A model generated the notes under the pieces. That model saw only the letters and a list, made by a program, of their open reading frames with translations. It searched no databases and was not told the DNA's origin. The translations under genes were made by a program, and so were the position numbers. Of a stretch of DNA of 64,000 nucleotides, positions 28,043-42,650 are shown one piece after another. This DNA is from Euwallacea fornicatus (taxonomy: Eukaryota > Arthropoda > Insecta > Coleoptera > Curculionidae): positions 62,001-126,000 of the forward strand of contig NW_027096022.1 of the NCBI RefSeq assembly GCF_040115645.1. Reading direction: 5' to 3'. Every line of letters starts with the position of its first letter. Within the stretch, counting starts at the first letter, position 1.

Positions 28043-31034
28043 TGATCAGCTCGACAAGATCTTTAAGATGACAAAACACATCATGATTGCATCTTGTTGA
28101 ATTTCAGAGAAAAATAGTACTTTATGTGCTCAAACAATCAAAATGTGTGATTGTTCTAAATTTGAAGTTCGATAACTTCGACAAATGACGACCAAATGTC
28201 TTAAACATAGTGTCAAATTAATCACCGCGACGAGATCATTAAGATGACAAAACACATCATGATTGCATCTTGTTGAATTTCAGAGAAAAATAGTACTTTA
28301 TGTGCTCAAACACTCAAAATGTGTGATTGTTCTAAATTTGAAGTTCAATAACTTCGACAAATGACGACCAAATATCTTAAACAGAGTGTCAAATTAATCA
28401 GCTCGACGAGATCTTTAAGATGACAAAACACATCATAATTGCATCTTGTTGAATTTCCAAGAAAAATAGTACTTTATGTGCTCAAACACTCAAAATGTGT
28501 GATTGTTCTAAATTTGAAGTTCGATAACTACGACAAATGACGACCAAATATCTTAAACAAAGTGTCAAATTAATCAGCTCGACGAGATCTTTAAGATGAC
28601 AAAACACATCATAATTGCATCTTGTTGAATTTCCAAGAAAAATAGTACTTTATGTGCTCAAACACTCAAAATGTGTGATTGTTCTAAATTTGAAGTTCGA
28701 TAACTTCGACAAATGACGACCAAATGTCTTAAACAGAGTGTCAAATTAATCAGCTCGACGAGATCTTTAAGATGACAAAACACATCATAATTGCATCTTG
28801 TTGAATTTCCAAGAAAAATAGTACTTTATGTGCTCAAACACTCAAAATGTGTGATTGTTCTAAATTTGAAGTTCGATAACTTCGACAAATGACGACCAAA
28901 TGTCTTAAACATAGTGTCAAATTAATCACCGCGACGAGATCTTTAAGATTACAAAACACATCATAATTACATCTTGTTGAATTTCCAAGAAAAATAGGAC
29001 TTTATGTGCTCAAACACTCAAAATGTGTGATTGTTCTAAATTTGAAGTTCGATAACTACGACAAATGACGACCAAATGTCTTAAACAGAGTGTCAAATTA
29101 ATCAGCTCGACGAGATCTTTAAGATGATAAAACACATCATAATTGCATCTTGTTGAATTTCCAAGAAAAATAGTACTTTATGTGCTCAAACACTCAAAAT
29201 GTGTGATTGTTCTAAATTTGAAGTTCGATAACTTCGACAAATGACGACCAAATGTCTTAAACATAGTGTCAAATTAATCACCGCGACGAGATCTTTAAGA
29301 TTACAAAACACATCATAATTACATCTTGTTGAATTTCCAAAAAAAATAGGACTTTATGTGCTCAAACACTCAAAATGTGTGATTGTTCTAAATTTGAAGT
29401 TCGATAACTACGACAAATGACGACCAAATATCTTAAACAGAGTGTCAAATTAATCAGCTCGACGAGATCTTTAAGATGACAAAACACATCATAATTGCAT
29501 CTTGTTGAATTTCCAAGAAAAATAGTACTTTATGTGCTCAAACACTCAAAATGTGTGATTGTTCTAAATTTGAAGTTCGATAACTACGACAAATGACGAC
29601 CAAATATCTTAAACAGAGTGTCAAATTAATCACCGCGACGAGATCTTTAAGATGACAAAACACATCATAATTGCATCTTGTTGAATTTCCAAGAAAAATA
29701 GTACTTTATGTGCTCAAACACTCAAAATGTGTGATTGTTCTAAATTTGAAGTTCGATAACTTCGACAAATGACGACCAAATGTCTTAAACATAGTGTCAA
29801 ATTGATCACCGCGACGAGATCTTTAAGATTACAAAACACATCATAATTACATCTTGTTGAATTTCCAAGAAAAATAGGACTTTATGTGCTCAAACACTCA
29901 AAATGTGTGATTGTTCTAAATTTGAAGTTCGATAACTTCGACAAATGACGACCAAATGTCTTAAACATAGTGTCAAATTAATCACCGCGACGAGATCTTT
30001 AAGATTACAAAACACATCATAATTACATCTTGTTGAATTTCCAAGAAAAATAGGACTTTATGTGCTCAAACACTCAAAATGTGTGATTGTTCTAAATTTG
30101 AAGTTCGATAACTACGACAAATGACGACCAAATATCTTAAACAGAGTGTCAAATTAATCACCGCGACGAGATCTTTAAGATTACAAAACACATCATAATT
30201 ACATCTTGTTGAATTTCCAAGAAAAATAGGACTTTATGTGCTCAAACACTCAAAATGTGTGATTGTTCTAAATTTGAAGTTCGATAACTTCGACAAATGA
30301 CGACCAAATGTCTTAAACATAGTGTCAAATTAATCACCGTGACGAGATCTTTAAGATTACAAAACACATCATAATTACATCTTGTTGAATTTCCAAGAAA
30401 AATAGGACTTTATGTGCTCAAACACTCAAAATGTGTGATTGTTCTAAATTTGAAGTTCGATAACTACGACAAATGACGACCAAATATCTTAAACAAAGTG
30501 TCAAATTAATCAGCTCGACGAGATCTTTAAGATGACAAAACACATCATAATTGCATCTTGTTGAATTTCCAAGAAAAATAGTACTTTATGTGCTCAAACA
30601 CTCAAAATGTGTGATTGTTCTAAATTTGAAGTTCGATAACTTCGACAAATGACGACCAAATGTCTTAAACAGAGTGTCAAATTAATCAGCTCGACAAGAT
30701 CTTTAAGATGACAAAACACATCGTGATTGCATCTTGTTGAATTTCAGAGAAAAATAGAACTTTATCTGCTCAAACACACAACTTTTGTGACTTTTCAAAT
30801 TTTGAATCTCGATAACTACGACAAATGACGACCAAATGTCTTAAACAGAGTGTCAAATTAATCAGCTCGACAAGATCTTTAAGATGACAAAACACATCGT
30901 GATTGCATCTTGTTGAATTTCAGAGAAAAATAGAACTTTATCTGCTCAAACACACAACTTTTGTGACTTTTCAAATTTTGAATCTCGATAACTACGACAA
31001 ATGACGACCAAATGTCTTAAACAGAGTGTCAAAT
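28043..31034 (+). repeat. HOR unit 4, 17 monomers (2992 bp)
   Basis: The unit is exactly 17 periods, with the same anchor (CATTAAG at 28237) but different contents from unit 2: the monomer after TTCAATAAC has AAATATC and AGCTCGACGAG rather than AAATGTC and ACCGCG. The closing anchor is the short form, lacking the CATGAT/GTACTT J monomer before the two CGTGAT monomers. It therefore matches units 7 and 8 more closely than unit 2. It also holds a singular TTGATCACC near 29803. Confidence 0.85.
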
Positions 31035-34000
31035 TGATCAGCTCGACAAGATCTTTAAGATGACAAAACACATCATGATTGCATCTTGTTGAATTTCAGA
31101 GAAAAATAGTACTTTATGTGCTCAAACAATCAAAATGTGTGATTGTTCTAAATTTGAAGTTCGATAACTTCGACAAATGACGACCAAATGTCTTAAACAT
31201 AGTGTCAAATTAATCACCGCGACGAGATCATTAAGATGACAAAACACATCATGATTGCATCTTGTTGAATTTCAGAGAAAAATAGTACTTTATGTGCTCA
31301 AACACTCAAAATGTGTGATTGTTCTAAATTTGAAGTTCAATAACTTCGACAAATGACGACCAAATATCTTAAACAGAGTGTCAAATTAATCAGCTCGACG
31401 AGATCTTTAAGATGACAAAACACATCATAATTGCATCTTGTTGAATTTCCAAGAAAAATAGTACTTTATGTGCTCAAACACTCAAAATGTGTGATTGTTC
31501 TAAATTTGAAGTTCGATAACTACGACAAATGACGACCAAATATCTTAAACAAAGTGTCAAATTAATCAGCTCGACGAGATCTTTAAGATGACAAAACACA
31601 TCATAATTGCATCTTGTTGAATTTCCAAGAAAAATAGTACTTTATGTGCTCAAACACTCAAAATGTGTGATTGTTCTAAATTTGAAGTTCGATAACTTCG
31701 ACAAATGACGACCAAATGTCTTAAACATAGTGTCAAATTAATCACCGCGACGAGATCTTTAAGATTACAAAACACATCATAATTACATCTTGTTGAATTT
31801 CCAAGAAAAATAGGACTTTATGTGCTCAAACACTCAAAATGTGTGATTGTTCTAAATTTGAAGTTCGATAACTACGACAAATGACGACCAAATATCTTAA
31901 ACAGAGTGTCAAATTAATCACCGCGACGAGATCTTTAAGATTACAAAACACATCATAATTACATCTTGTTGAATTTCCAAGAAAAATAGGACTTTATGTG
32001 CTCAAACACTCAAAATGTGTGATTGTTCTAAATTTGAAGTTCGATAACTTCGACAAATGACGACCAAATGTCTTAAACATAGTGTCAAATTAATCACCGC
32101 GACGAGATCTTTAAGATTACAAAACACATCATAATTGCATCTTGTTGAATTTCCAAGAAAAATAGTACTTTATGTGCTCAAACACTCAAAATGTGTGATT
32201 GTTCTAAATTTGAAGTTCGATAACTTCGACAAATGACGACCAAATGTCTTAAACATAGTGTCAAATTAATCACCGCGACGAGATCTTTAAGATTACAAAA
32301 CACATCATAATTGCATCTTGTTGAATTTCCAAGAAAAATAGTACTTTATGTGCTCAAACACTCAAAATGTGTGATTGTTCTAAATTTGAAGTTCGATAAC
32401 TACGACAAATGACGACCAAATATCTTAAACAAAGTGTCAAATTAATCAGCTCGACGAGATCTTTAAGATGACAAAACACATCATAATTGCATCTTGTTGA
32501 ATTTCCAAGAAAAATAGTACTTTATGTGCTCAAACACTCAAAATGTGTGATTGTTCTAAATTTGAAGTTCGATAACTACGACAAATGACGACCAAATATC
32601 TTAAACAGAGTGTCAAATTAATCAGCTCGACGAGATCTTTAAGATGACAAAACACATCATAATTGCATCTTGTTGAATTTCCAAGAAAAATAGTACTTTA
32701 TGTGCTCAAACACTCAAAATGTGTGATTGTTCTAAATTTGAAGTTCGATAACTACGACAAATGACGACCAAATATCTTAAACAAAGTGTCAAATTAATCA
32801 GCTCGACGAGATCTTTAAGATGACAAAACACATCATAATTGCATCTTGTTGAATTTCCAAGAAAAATAGTACTTTATGTGCTCAAACACTCAAAATGTGT
32901 GATTGTTCTAAATTTGAAGTTCGATAACTTCGACAAATGACGACCGAATGTCTTAAACATAGTGTCAAATTAATCACCGCGACGAGATCTTTAAGATTAC
33001 AAAACACATCATAATTACATCTTGTTGAATTTCCAAGAAAAATAGGACTTTATGTGCTCAAACACTCAAAATGTGTGATTGTTCTAAATTTGAAGTTCGA
33101 TAACTACGACAAATGACGACCAAATATCTTAAACAGAGTGTCAAATTAATCACCGCGACGAGATCTTTAAGATTACAAAACACATCATAATTACATCTTG
33201 TTGAATTTCCAAGAAAAATAGGACTTTATGTGCTCAAACACTCAAAATGTGTGATTGTTCTAAATTTGAAGTTCGATAACTTCGACAAATGACGACCAAA
33301 TGTCTTAAACATAGTGTCAAATTAATCACCGTGACGAGATCTTTAAGATTACAAAACACATCATAATTACATCTTGTTGAATTTCCAAGAAAAATAGGAC
33401 TTTATGTGCTCAAACACTCAAAATGTGTGATTGTTCTAAATTTGAAGTTCGATAACTACGACAAATGACGACCAAATATCTTAAACAAAGTGTCAAATTA
33501 ATCAGCTCGACGAGATCTTTAAGATGACAAAACACATCATAATTGCATCTTGTTGAATTTCCAAGAAAAATAGTACTTTATGTGCTCAAACACTCAAAAT
33601 GTGTGATTGTTCTAAATTTGAAGTTCGATAACTTCGACAAATGACGACCAAATGTCTTAAACAGAGTGTCAAATTAATCAGCTCGACAAGATCTTTAAGA
33701 TGACAAAACACATCATGATTGCATCTTGTTGAATTTCAGAGAAAAATAGTACTTTATGTGCTCAAACACTCAAAATGTGTGATTGTTCTAAATTTGAAGT
33801 TCGATAACTTCGACAAATGACGACCAAATGTCTTAAACAGAGTGTCAAATTAATCAGCTCGACAAGATCTTTAAGATGACAAAACACATCGTGATTGCAT
33901 CTTGTTGAATTTCAGAGAAAAATAGAACTTTATCTGCTCAAACACACAACTTTTGTGACTTTTCAAATTTTGAATCTCGATAACTACGACAAATGACGAC

Positions 34001-34202
34001 CAAATGTCTTAAACAGAGTGTCAAATTAATCAGCTCGACAAGATCTTTAAGATGACAAAACACATCGTGATTGCATCTTGTTGAATTTCAGAGAAAAATA
34101 GAACTTTATCTGCTCAAACACACAACTTTTGTGACTTTTCAAATTTTGAATCTCGATAACTACGACAAATGACGACCAAATGTCTTAAACAGAGTGTCAA
34201 AT
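31035..34202 (+). repeat. HOR unit 5, 18 monomers (3168 bp)
   Basis: The unit is exactly 18 periods and starts with the anchor (CATTAAG at 31229). I see neither the GATGATAAAA monomer nor the CCAAAAAAAATAGG monomer here. Instead, monomers with AAATATC/CAAAG/AGCTCG alternate with CATAG/ACCGCG ones. It closes with the long-form anchor. A private G at 32946 gives GACCGAATG. Confidence 0.84.
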
Positions 34203-36842
34203 TGATCAGCTCGACAAGATCTTTAAGATGACAAAACACATCATGATTGCATCTTGTTGAATTTCAGAGAAAAATAGTACTTTATGTGCTCAAACAATCA
34301 AAATGTGTGATTGTTCTAAATTTGAAGTTCGATAACTTCGACAAATGACGACCAAATGTCTTAAACATAGTGTCAAATTAATCACCGCGACGAGATCATT
34401 AAGATGACAAAACACATCATGATTGCATCTTGTTGAATTTCAGAGAAAAATAGTACTTTATGTGCTCAAACACTCAAAATGTGTGATTGTTCTAAATTTG
34501 AAGTTCAATAACTTCGACAAATGACGACCAAATATCTTAAACAGAGTGTCAAATTAATCACCGCGACGAGATCTTTAAGATTACAAAACACATCATAATT
34601 GCATCTTGTTGAATTTCCAAGAAAAATAGGACTTTATGTGCTCAAACACTCAAAATGTGTGATTGTTCTAAATTTGAAGTTCGATAACTTCGACAAATGA
34701 CGACCAAATGTCTTAAACATAGTGTCAAATTAATCACCGCGACGAGATCTTTAAGATTACAAAACACATCATAATTACATCTTGTTGAATTTCCAAGAAA
34801 AATAGGACTTTATGTGCTCAAACACTCAAAATGTGTGATTGTTCTAAATTTGAAGTTCGATAACTACGACAAATGACGACCAAATGTCTTAAACAGAGTG
34901 TCAAATTAATCAGCTCGACGAGATCTTTAAGATGATAAAACACATCATAATTGCATCTTGTTGAATTTCCAAGAAAAATAGTACTTTATGTGCTCAAACA
35001 CTCAAAATGTGTGATTGTTCTAAATTTGAAGTTCGATAACTTCGACAAATGACGACCAAATGTCTTAAACATAGTGTCAAATTAATCACCGCGACGAGAT
35101 CTTTAAGATTACAAAACACATCATAATTACATCTTGTTGAATTTCCAAAAAAAATAGGACTTTATGTGCTCAAACACTCAAAATGTGTGATTGTTCTAAA
35201 TTTGAAGTTCGATAACTACGACAAATGACGACCAAATATCTTAAACAGAGTGTCAAATTAATCAGCTCGACGAGATCTTTAAGATGACAAAACACATCAT
35301 AATTGCATCTTGTTGAATTTCCAAGAAAAATAGTACTTTATGTGCTCAAACACTCAAAATGTGTGATTGTTCTAAATTTGAAGTTCGATAACTACGACAA
35401 ATGACGACCAAATATCTTAAACAAAGTGTCAAATTAATCAGCTCGACGAGATCTTTAAGATGACAAAACACATCATAATTGCATCTTGTTGAATTTCCAA
35501 GAAAAATAGTACTTTATGTGCTCAAACACTCAAAATGTGTGATTGTTCTAAATTTGAAGTTCGATAACTTCGACAAATGACGACCAAATGTCTTAAACAT
35601 AGTGTCAAATTAATCACCGCGACGAGATCTTTAAGATTACAAAACACATCATAATTACATCTTGTTGAATTTCCAAGAAAAATAGGACTTTATGTGCTCA
35701 AACACTCAAAATGTGTGATTGTTCTAAATTTGAAGTTCGATAACTACGACAAATGACGACCAAATATCTTAAACAGAGTGTCAAATTAATCACCGCGACG
35801 AGATCTTTAAGATTACAAAACACATCATAATTACATCTTGTTGAATTTCCAAGAAAAATAGGACTTTATGTGCTCAAACACTCAAAATGTGTGATTGTTC
35901 TAAATTTGAAGTTCGATAACTTCGACAAATGACGACCAAATGTCTTAAACATAGTGTCAAATTAATCACCGTGACGAGATCTTTAAGATTACAAAACACA
36001 TCATAATTACATCTTGTTGAATTTCCAAGAAAAATAGGACTTTATGTGCTCAAACACTCAAAATGTGTGATTGTTCTAAATTTGAAGTTCGATAACTTCG
36101 ACAAATGACGACCAAATGTCTTAAACATAGTGTCAAATTAATCACCGTGACGAGATCTTTAAGATGACAAAACACATCATAATTGCATCTTGTTGAATTT
36201 CCAAGAAAAATAGTACTTTATGTGCTCAAACACTCAAAATGTGTGATTGTTCTAAATTTGAAGTTCGATAACTTCGACAAATGACGACCAAATGTCTTAA
36301 ACAGAGTGTCAAATTAATCAGCTCGACAAGATCTTTAAGATGACAAAACACATCATGATTGCATCTTGTTGAATTTCAGAGAAAAATAGTACTTTATGTG
36401 CTCAAACACTCAAAATGTGTGATTGTTCTAAATTTGAAGTTCGATAACTTCGACAAATGACGACCAAATGTCTTAAACAGAGTGTCAAATTAATCAGCTC
36501 GACAAGATCTTTAAGATGACAAAACACATCGTGATTGCATCTTGTTGAATTTCAGAGAAAAATAGAACTTTATCTGCTCAAACACACAACTTTTGTGACT
36601 TTTCAAATTTTGAATCTCGATAACTACGACAAATGACGACCAAATGTCTTAAACAGAGTGTCAAATTAATCAGCTCGACAAGATCTTTAAGATGACAAAA
36701 CACATCGTGATTGCATCTTGTTGAATTTCAGAGAAAAATAGAACTTTATCTGCTCAAACACACAACTTTTGTGACTTTTCAAATTTTGAATCTCGATAAC
36801 TACGACAAATGACGACCAAATGTCTTAAACAGAGTGTCAAAT
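34203..36842 (+). repeat. HOR unit 6, 15 monomers (2640 bp)
   Basis: The unit is exactly 15 periods, the shortest in the domain. The anchor (CATTAAG at 34397) is followed by an ACCGCG monomer with AAATATC, then the GATGATAAAA and CCAAAAAAAATAGG (near 35143) monomers. Two CACCGTG monomers stand close together near 35970 and 36146, which suggests a small internal rearrangement. It closes with the long-form anchor. Confidence 0.84.
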
Positions 36843-39658
36843 TGATCAGCTCGACAAGATCTTTAAGATGACAAAACACATCATGATTGCATCTTGTTGA
36901 ATTTCAGAGAAAAATAGTACTTTATGTGCTCAAACAATCAAAATGTGTGATTGTTCTAAATTTGAAGTTCGATAACTTCGACAAATGACGACCAAATGTC
37001 TTAAACATAGTGTCAAATTAATCACCGCGACGAGATCATTAAGATGACAAAACACATCATGATTGCATCTTGTTGAATTTCAGAGAAAAATAGTACTTTA
37101 TGTGCTCAAACACTCAAAATGTGTGATTGTTCTAAATTTGAAGTTCAATAACTTCGACAAATGACGACCAAATAACTTAAACAGAGTGTCAAATTAATCA
37201 GCTCGACGAGATCTTTAAGATGACAAAACACATCATAATTGCATCTTGTTGAATTTCCAAGAAAAATAGTACTTTATGTGCTCAAACACTCAAAATGTGT
37301 GATTGTTCTAAATTTGAAGTTCGATAACTACGACAAATGACGACCAAATATCTTAAACAAAGTGTCAAATTAATCAGCTCGACGAGATCTTTAAGATGAC
37401 AAAACACATCATAATTGCATCTTGTTGAATTTCCAAGAAAAATAGTACTTTATGTGCTCAAACACTCAAAATGTGTGATTGTTCTAAATTTGAAGTTCGA
37501 TAACTTCGACAAATGACGACCAAATGTCTTAAACAGAGTGTCAAATTAATCAGCTCGACGAGATCTTTAAGATGACAAAACACATCATAATTGCATCTTG
37601 TTGAATTTCCAAGAAAAATAGTACTTTATGTGCTCAAACACTCAAAATGTGTGATTGTTCTAAATTTGAAGTTCGATAACTTCGACAAATGACGACCAAA
37701 TGTCTTAAACATAGTGTCAAATTAATCACCGCGACGAGATCTTTAAGATTACAAAACACATCATAATTACATCTTGTTGAATTTCCAAGAAAAATAGGAC
37801 TTTATGTGCTCAAACACTCAAAATGTGTGATTGTTCTAAATTTGAAGTTCGATAACTACGACAAATGACGACCAAATGTCTTAAACAGAGTGTCAAATTA
37901 ATCAGCTCGACGAGATCTTTAAGATGATAAAACACATCATAATTGCATCTTGTTGAATTTCCAAGAAAAATAGTACTTTATGTGCTCAAACACTCAAAAT
38001 GTGTGATTGTTCTAAATTTGAAGTTCGATAACTTCGACAAATGACGACCAAATGTCTTAAACATAGTGTCAAATTAATCACCGCGACGAGATCTTTAAGA
38101 TTACAAAACACATCATAATTACATCTTGTTGAATTTCCAAAAAAAATAGGACTTTATGTGCTCAAACACTCAAAATGTGTGATTGTTCTAAATTTGAAGT
38201 TCGATAACTACGACAAATGACGACCAAATATCTTAAACAGAGTGTCAAATTAATCAGCTCGACGAGATCTTTAAGATGACAAAACACATCATAATTGCAT
38301 CTTGTTGAATTTCCAAGAAAAATAGTACTTTATGTGCTCAAACACTCAAAATGTGTGATTGTTCTAAATTTGAAGTTCGATAACTACGACAAATGACGAC
38401 CAAATATCTTAAACAGAGTGTCAAATTAATCACCGCGACGAGATCTTTAAGATGACAAAACACATCATAATTGCATCTTGTTGAATTTCCAAGAAAAATA
38501 GTACTTTATGTGCTCAAACACTCAAAATGTGTGATTGTTCTAAATTTGAAGTTCGATAACTTCGACAAATGACGACCAAATGTCTTAAACATAGTGTCAA
38601 ATTAATCACCGCGACGAGATCTTTAAGATTACAAAACACATCATAATTACATCTTGTTGAATTTCCAAGAAAAATAGGACTTTATGTGCTCAAACACTCA
38701 AAATGTGTGATTGTTCTAAATTTGAAGTTCGATAACTACGACAAATGACGACCAAATATCTTAAACAGAGTGTCAAATTAATCACCGCGACGAGATCTTT
38801 AAGATTACAAAACACATCATAATTACATCTTGTTGAATTTCCAAGAAAAATAGGACTTTATGTGCTCAAACACTCAAAATGTGTGATTGTTCTAAATTTG
38901 AAGTTCGATAACTTCGACAAATGACGACCAAATGTCTTAAACATAGTGTCAAATTAATCACCGTGACGAGATCTTTAAGATTACAAAACACATCATAATT
39001 ACATCTTGTTGAATTTCCAAGAAAAATAGGACTTTATGTGCTCAAACACTCAAAATGTGTGATTGTTCTAAATTTGAAGTTCGATAACTACGACAAATGA
39101 CGACCAAATATCTTAAACAAAGTGTCAAATTAATCAGCTCGACGAGATCTTTAAGATGACAAAACACATCATAATTGCATCTTGTTGAATTTCCAAGAAA
39201 AATAGTACTTTATGTGCTCAAACACTCAAAATGTGTGATTGTTCTAAATTTGAAGTTCGATAACTTCGACAAATGACGACCAAATGTCTTAAACAGAGTG
39301 TCAAATTAATCAGCTCGACAAGATCTTTAAGATGACAAAACACATCGTGATTGCATCTTGTTGAATTTCAGAGAAAAATAGAACTTTATCTGCTCAAACA
39401 CACAACTTTTGTGACTTTTCAAATTTTGAATCTCGATAACTACGACAAATGACGACCAAATGTCTTAAACAGAGTGTCAAATTAATCAGCTCGACAAGAT
39501 CTTTAAGATGACAAAACACATCGTGATTGCATCTTGTTGAATTTCAGAGAAAAATAGAACTTTATCTGCTCAAACACACAACTTTTGTGACTTTTCAAAT
39601 TTTGAATCTCGATAACTACGACAAATGACGACCAAATGTCTTAAACAGAGTGTCAAAT
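36843..39658 (+). repeat. HOR unit 7, 16 monomers (2816 bp)
   Basis: The unit is exactly 16 periods. The anchor (CATTAAG at 37037) is followed by a monomer with the private state AAATAACTT (A at 37175). The GATGATAAAA monomer (near 37927) and CCAAAAAAAATAGG (near 38139) are present, and it closes with the short-form anchor. The order of types resembles unit 8, which is one monomer longer. Confidence 0.84.
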
Positions 39659-42650
39659 TGATCAGCTCGACAAGATCTTTAAGATGACAAAACACATCAT
39701 GATTGCATCTTGTTGAATTTCAGAGAAAAATAGTACTTTATGTGCTCAAACAATCAAAATGTGTGATTGTTCTAAATTTGAAGTTCGATAACTTCGACAA
39801 ATGACGACCAAATGTCTTAAACATAGTGTCAAATTAATCACCGCGACGAGATCATTAAGATGACAAAACACATCATGATTGCATCTTGTTGAATTTCAGA
39901 GAAAAATAGTACTTTATGTGCTCAAACACTCAAAATGTGTGATTGTTCTAAATTTGAAGTTCAATAACTTCGACAAATGACGACCAAATATCTTAAACAG
40001 AGTGTCAAATTAATCAGCTCGACGAGATCTTTAAGATGACAAAACACATCATAATTGCATCTTGTTGAATTTCCAAGAAAAATAGTACTTTATGTGCTCA
40101 AACACTCAAAATGTGTGATTGTTCTAAATTTGAAGTTCGATAACTACGACAAATGACGACCAAATATCTTAAACAAAGTGTCAAATTAATCAGCTCGACG
40201 AGATCTTTAAGATGACAAAACACATCATAATTGCATCTTGTTGAATTTCCAAGAAAAATAGTACTTTATGTGCTCAAACACTCAAAATGTGTGATTGTTC
40301 TAAATTTGAAGTTCGATAACTTCGACAAATGACGACCAAATGTCTTAAACAGAGTGTCAAATTAATCAGCTCGACGAGATCTTTAAGATGACAAAACACA
40401 TCATAATTGCATCTTGTTGAATTTCCAAGAAAAATAGTACTTTATGTGCTCAAACACTCAAAATGTGTGATTGTTCTAAATTTGAAGTTCGATAACTTCG
40501 ACAAATGACGACCAAATGTCTTAAACATAGTGTCAAATTAATCACCGCGACGAGATCTTTAAGATTACAAAACACATCATAATTACATCTTGTTGAATTT
40601 CCAAGAAAAATAGGACTTTATGTGCTCAAACACTCAAAATGTGTGATTGTTCTAAATTTGAAGTTCGATAACTACGACAAATGACGACCAAATGTCTTAA
40701 ACAGAGTGTCAAATTAATCAGCTCGACGAGATCTTTAAGATGATAAAACACATCATAATTGCATCTTGTTGAATTTCCAAGAAAAATAGTACTTTATGTG
40801 CTCAAACACTCAAAATGTGTGATTGTTCTAAATTTGAAGTTCGATAACTTCGACAAATGACGACCAAATGTCTTAAACATAGTGTCAAATTAATCACCGC
40901 GACGAGATCTTTAAGATTACAAAACACATCATAATTACATCTTGTTGAATTTCCAAAAAAAATAGGACTTTATGTGCTCAAACACTCAAAATGTGTGATT
41001 GTTCTAAATTTGAAGTTCGATAACTACGACAAATGACGACCAAATATCTTAAACAGAGTGTCAAATTAATCAGCTCGACGAGATCTTTAAGATGACAAAA
41101 CACATCATAATTGCATCTTGTTGAATTTCCAAGAAAAATAGTACTTTATGTGCTCAAACACTCAAAATGTGTGATTGTTCTAAATTTGAAGTTCGATAAC
41201 TACGACAAATGACGACCAAATATCTTAAACAGAGTGTCAAATTAATCAGCTCGACGAGATCTTTAAGATGACAAAACACATCATAATTGCATCTTGTTGA
41301 ATTTCCAAGAAAAATAGTACTTTATGTGCTCAAACACTCAAAATGTGTGATTGTTCTAAATTTGAAGTTCGATAACTACGACAAATGACGACCAAATATC
41401 TTAAACAGAGTGTCAAATTAATCACCGCGACGAGATCTTTAAGATGACAAAACACATCATAATTGCATCTTGTTGAATTTCCAAGAAAAATAGTACTTTA
41501 TGTGCTCAAACACTCAAAATGTGTGATTGTTCTAAATTTGAAGTTCGATAACTTCGACAAATGACGACCAAATGTCTTAAACATAGTGTCAAATTAATCA
41601 CCGCGACGAGATCTTTAAGATTACAAAACACATCATAATTACATCTTGTTGAATTTCCAAGAAAAATAGGACTTTATGTGCTCAAACACTCAAAATGTGT
41701 GATTGTTCTAAATTTGAAGTTCGATAACTACGACAAATGACGACCAAATATCTTAAACAGAGTGTCAAATTAATCACCGCGACGAGATCTTTAAGATTAC
41801 AAAACACATCATAATTACATCTTGTTGAATTTCCAAGAAAAATAGGACTTTATGTGCTCAAACACTCAAAATGTGTGATTGTTCTAAATTTGAAGTTCGA
41901 TAACTTCGACAAATGACGACCAAATGTCTTAAACATAGTGTCAAATTAATCACCGTGACGAGATCTTTAAGATTACAAAACACATCATAATTACATCTTG
42001 TTGAATTTCCAAGAAAAATAGGACTTTATGTGCTCAAACACTCAAAATGTGTGATTGTTCTAAATTTGAAGTTCGATAACTACGACAAATGACGACCAAA
42101 TATCTTAAACAAAGTGTCAAATTAATCAGCTCGACGAGATCTTTAAGATGACAAAACACATCATAATTGCATCTTGTTGAATTTCCAAGAAAAATAGTAC
42201 TTTATGTGCTCAAACACTCAAAATGTGTGATTGTTCTAAATTTGAAGTTCGATAACTTCGACAAATGACGACCAAATGTCTTAAACAGAGTGTCAAATTA
42301 ATCAGCTCGACAAGATCTTTAAGATGACAAAACACATCGTGATTGCATCTTGTTGAATTTCAGAGAAAAATAGAACTTTATCTGCTCAAACACACAACTT
42401 TTGTGACTTTTCAAATTTTGAATCTCGATAACTACGACAAATGACGACCAAATGTCTTAAACAGAGTGTCAAATTAATCAGCTCGACAAGATCTTTAAGA
42501 TGACAAAACACATCGTGATTGCATCTTGTTGAATTTCAGAGAAAAATAGAACTTTATCTGCTCAAACACACAACTTTTGTGACTTTTCAAATTTTGAATC
42601 TCGATAACTACGACAAATGACGACCAAATGTCTTAAACAGAGTGTCAAAT
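39659..42650 (+). repeat. HOR unit 8, 17 monomers (2992 bp)
   Basis: The unit is exactly 17 periods and parallels unit 7 almost type for type (CATTAAG at 39853, GATGATAAAA near 40741, CCAAAAAAAATAGG near 40955). It has one additional AAATATC/AGCTCGACGAG monomer around 41.2-41.4 kb, and a short-form closing anchor. Units 7 and 8 look like adjacent products of one duplication followed by gain or loss of one monomer. Confidence 0.85.
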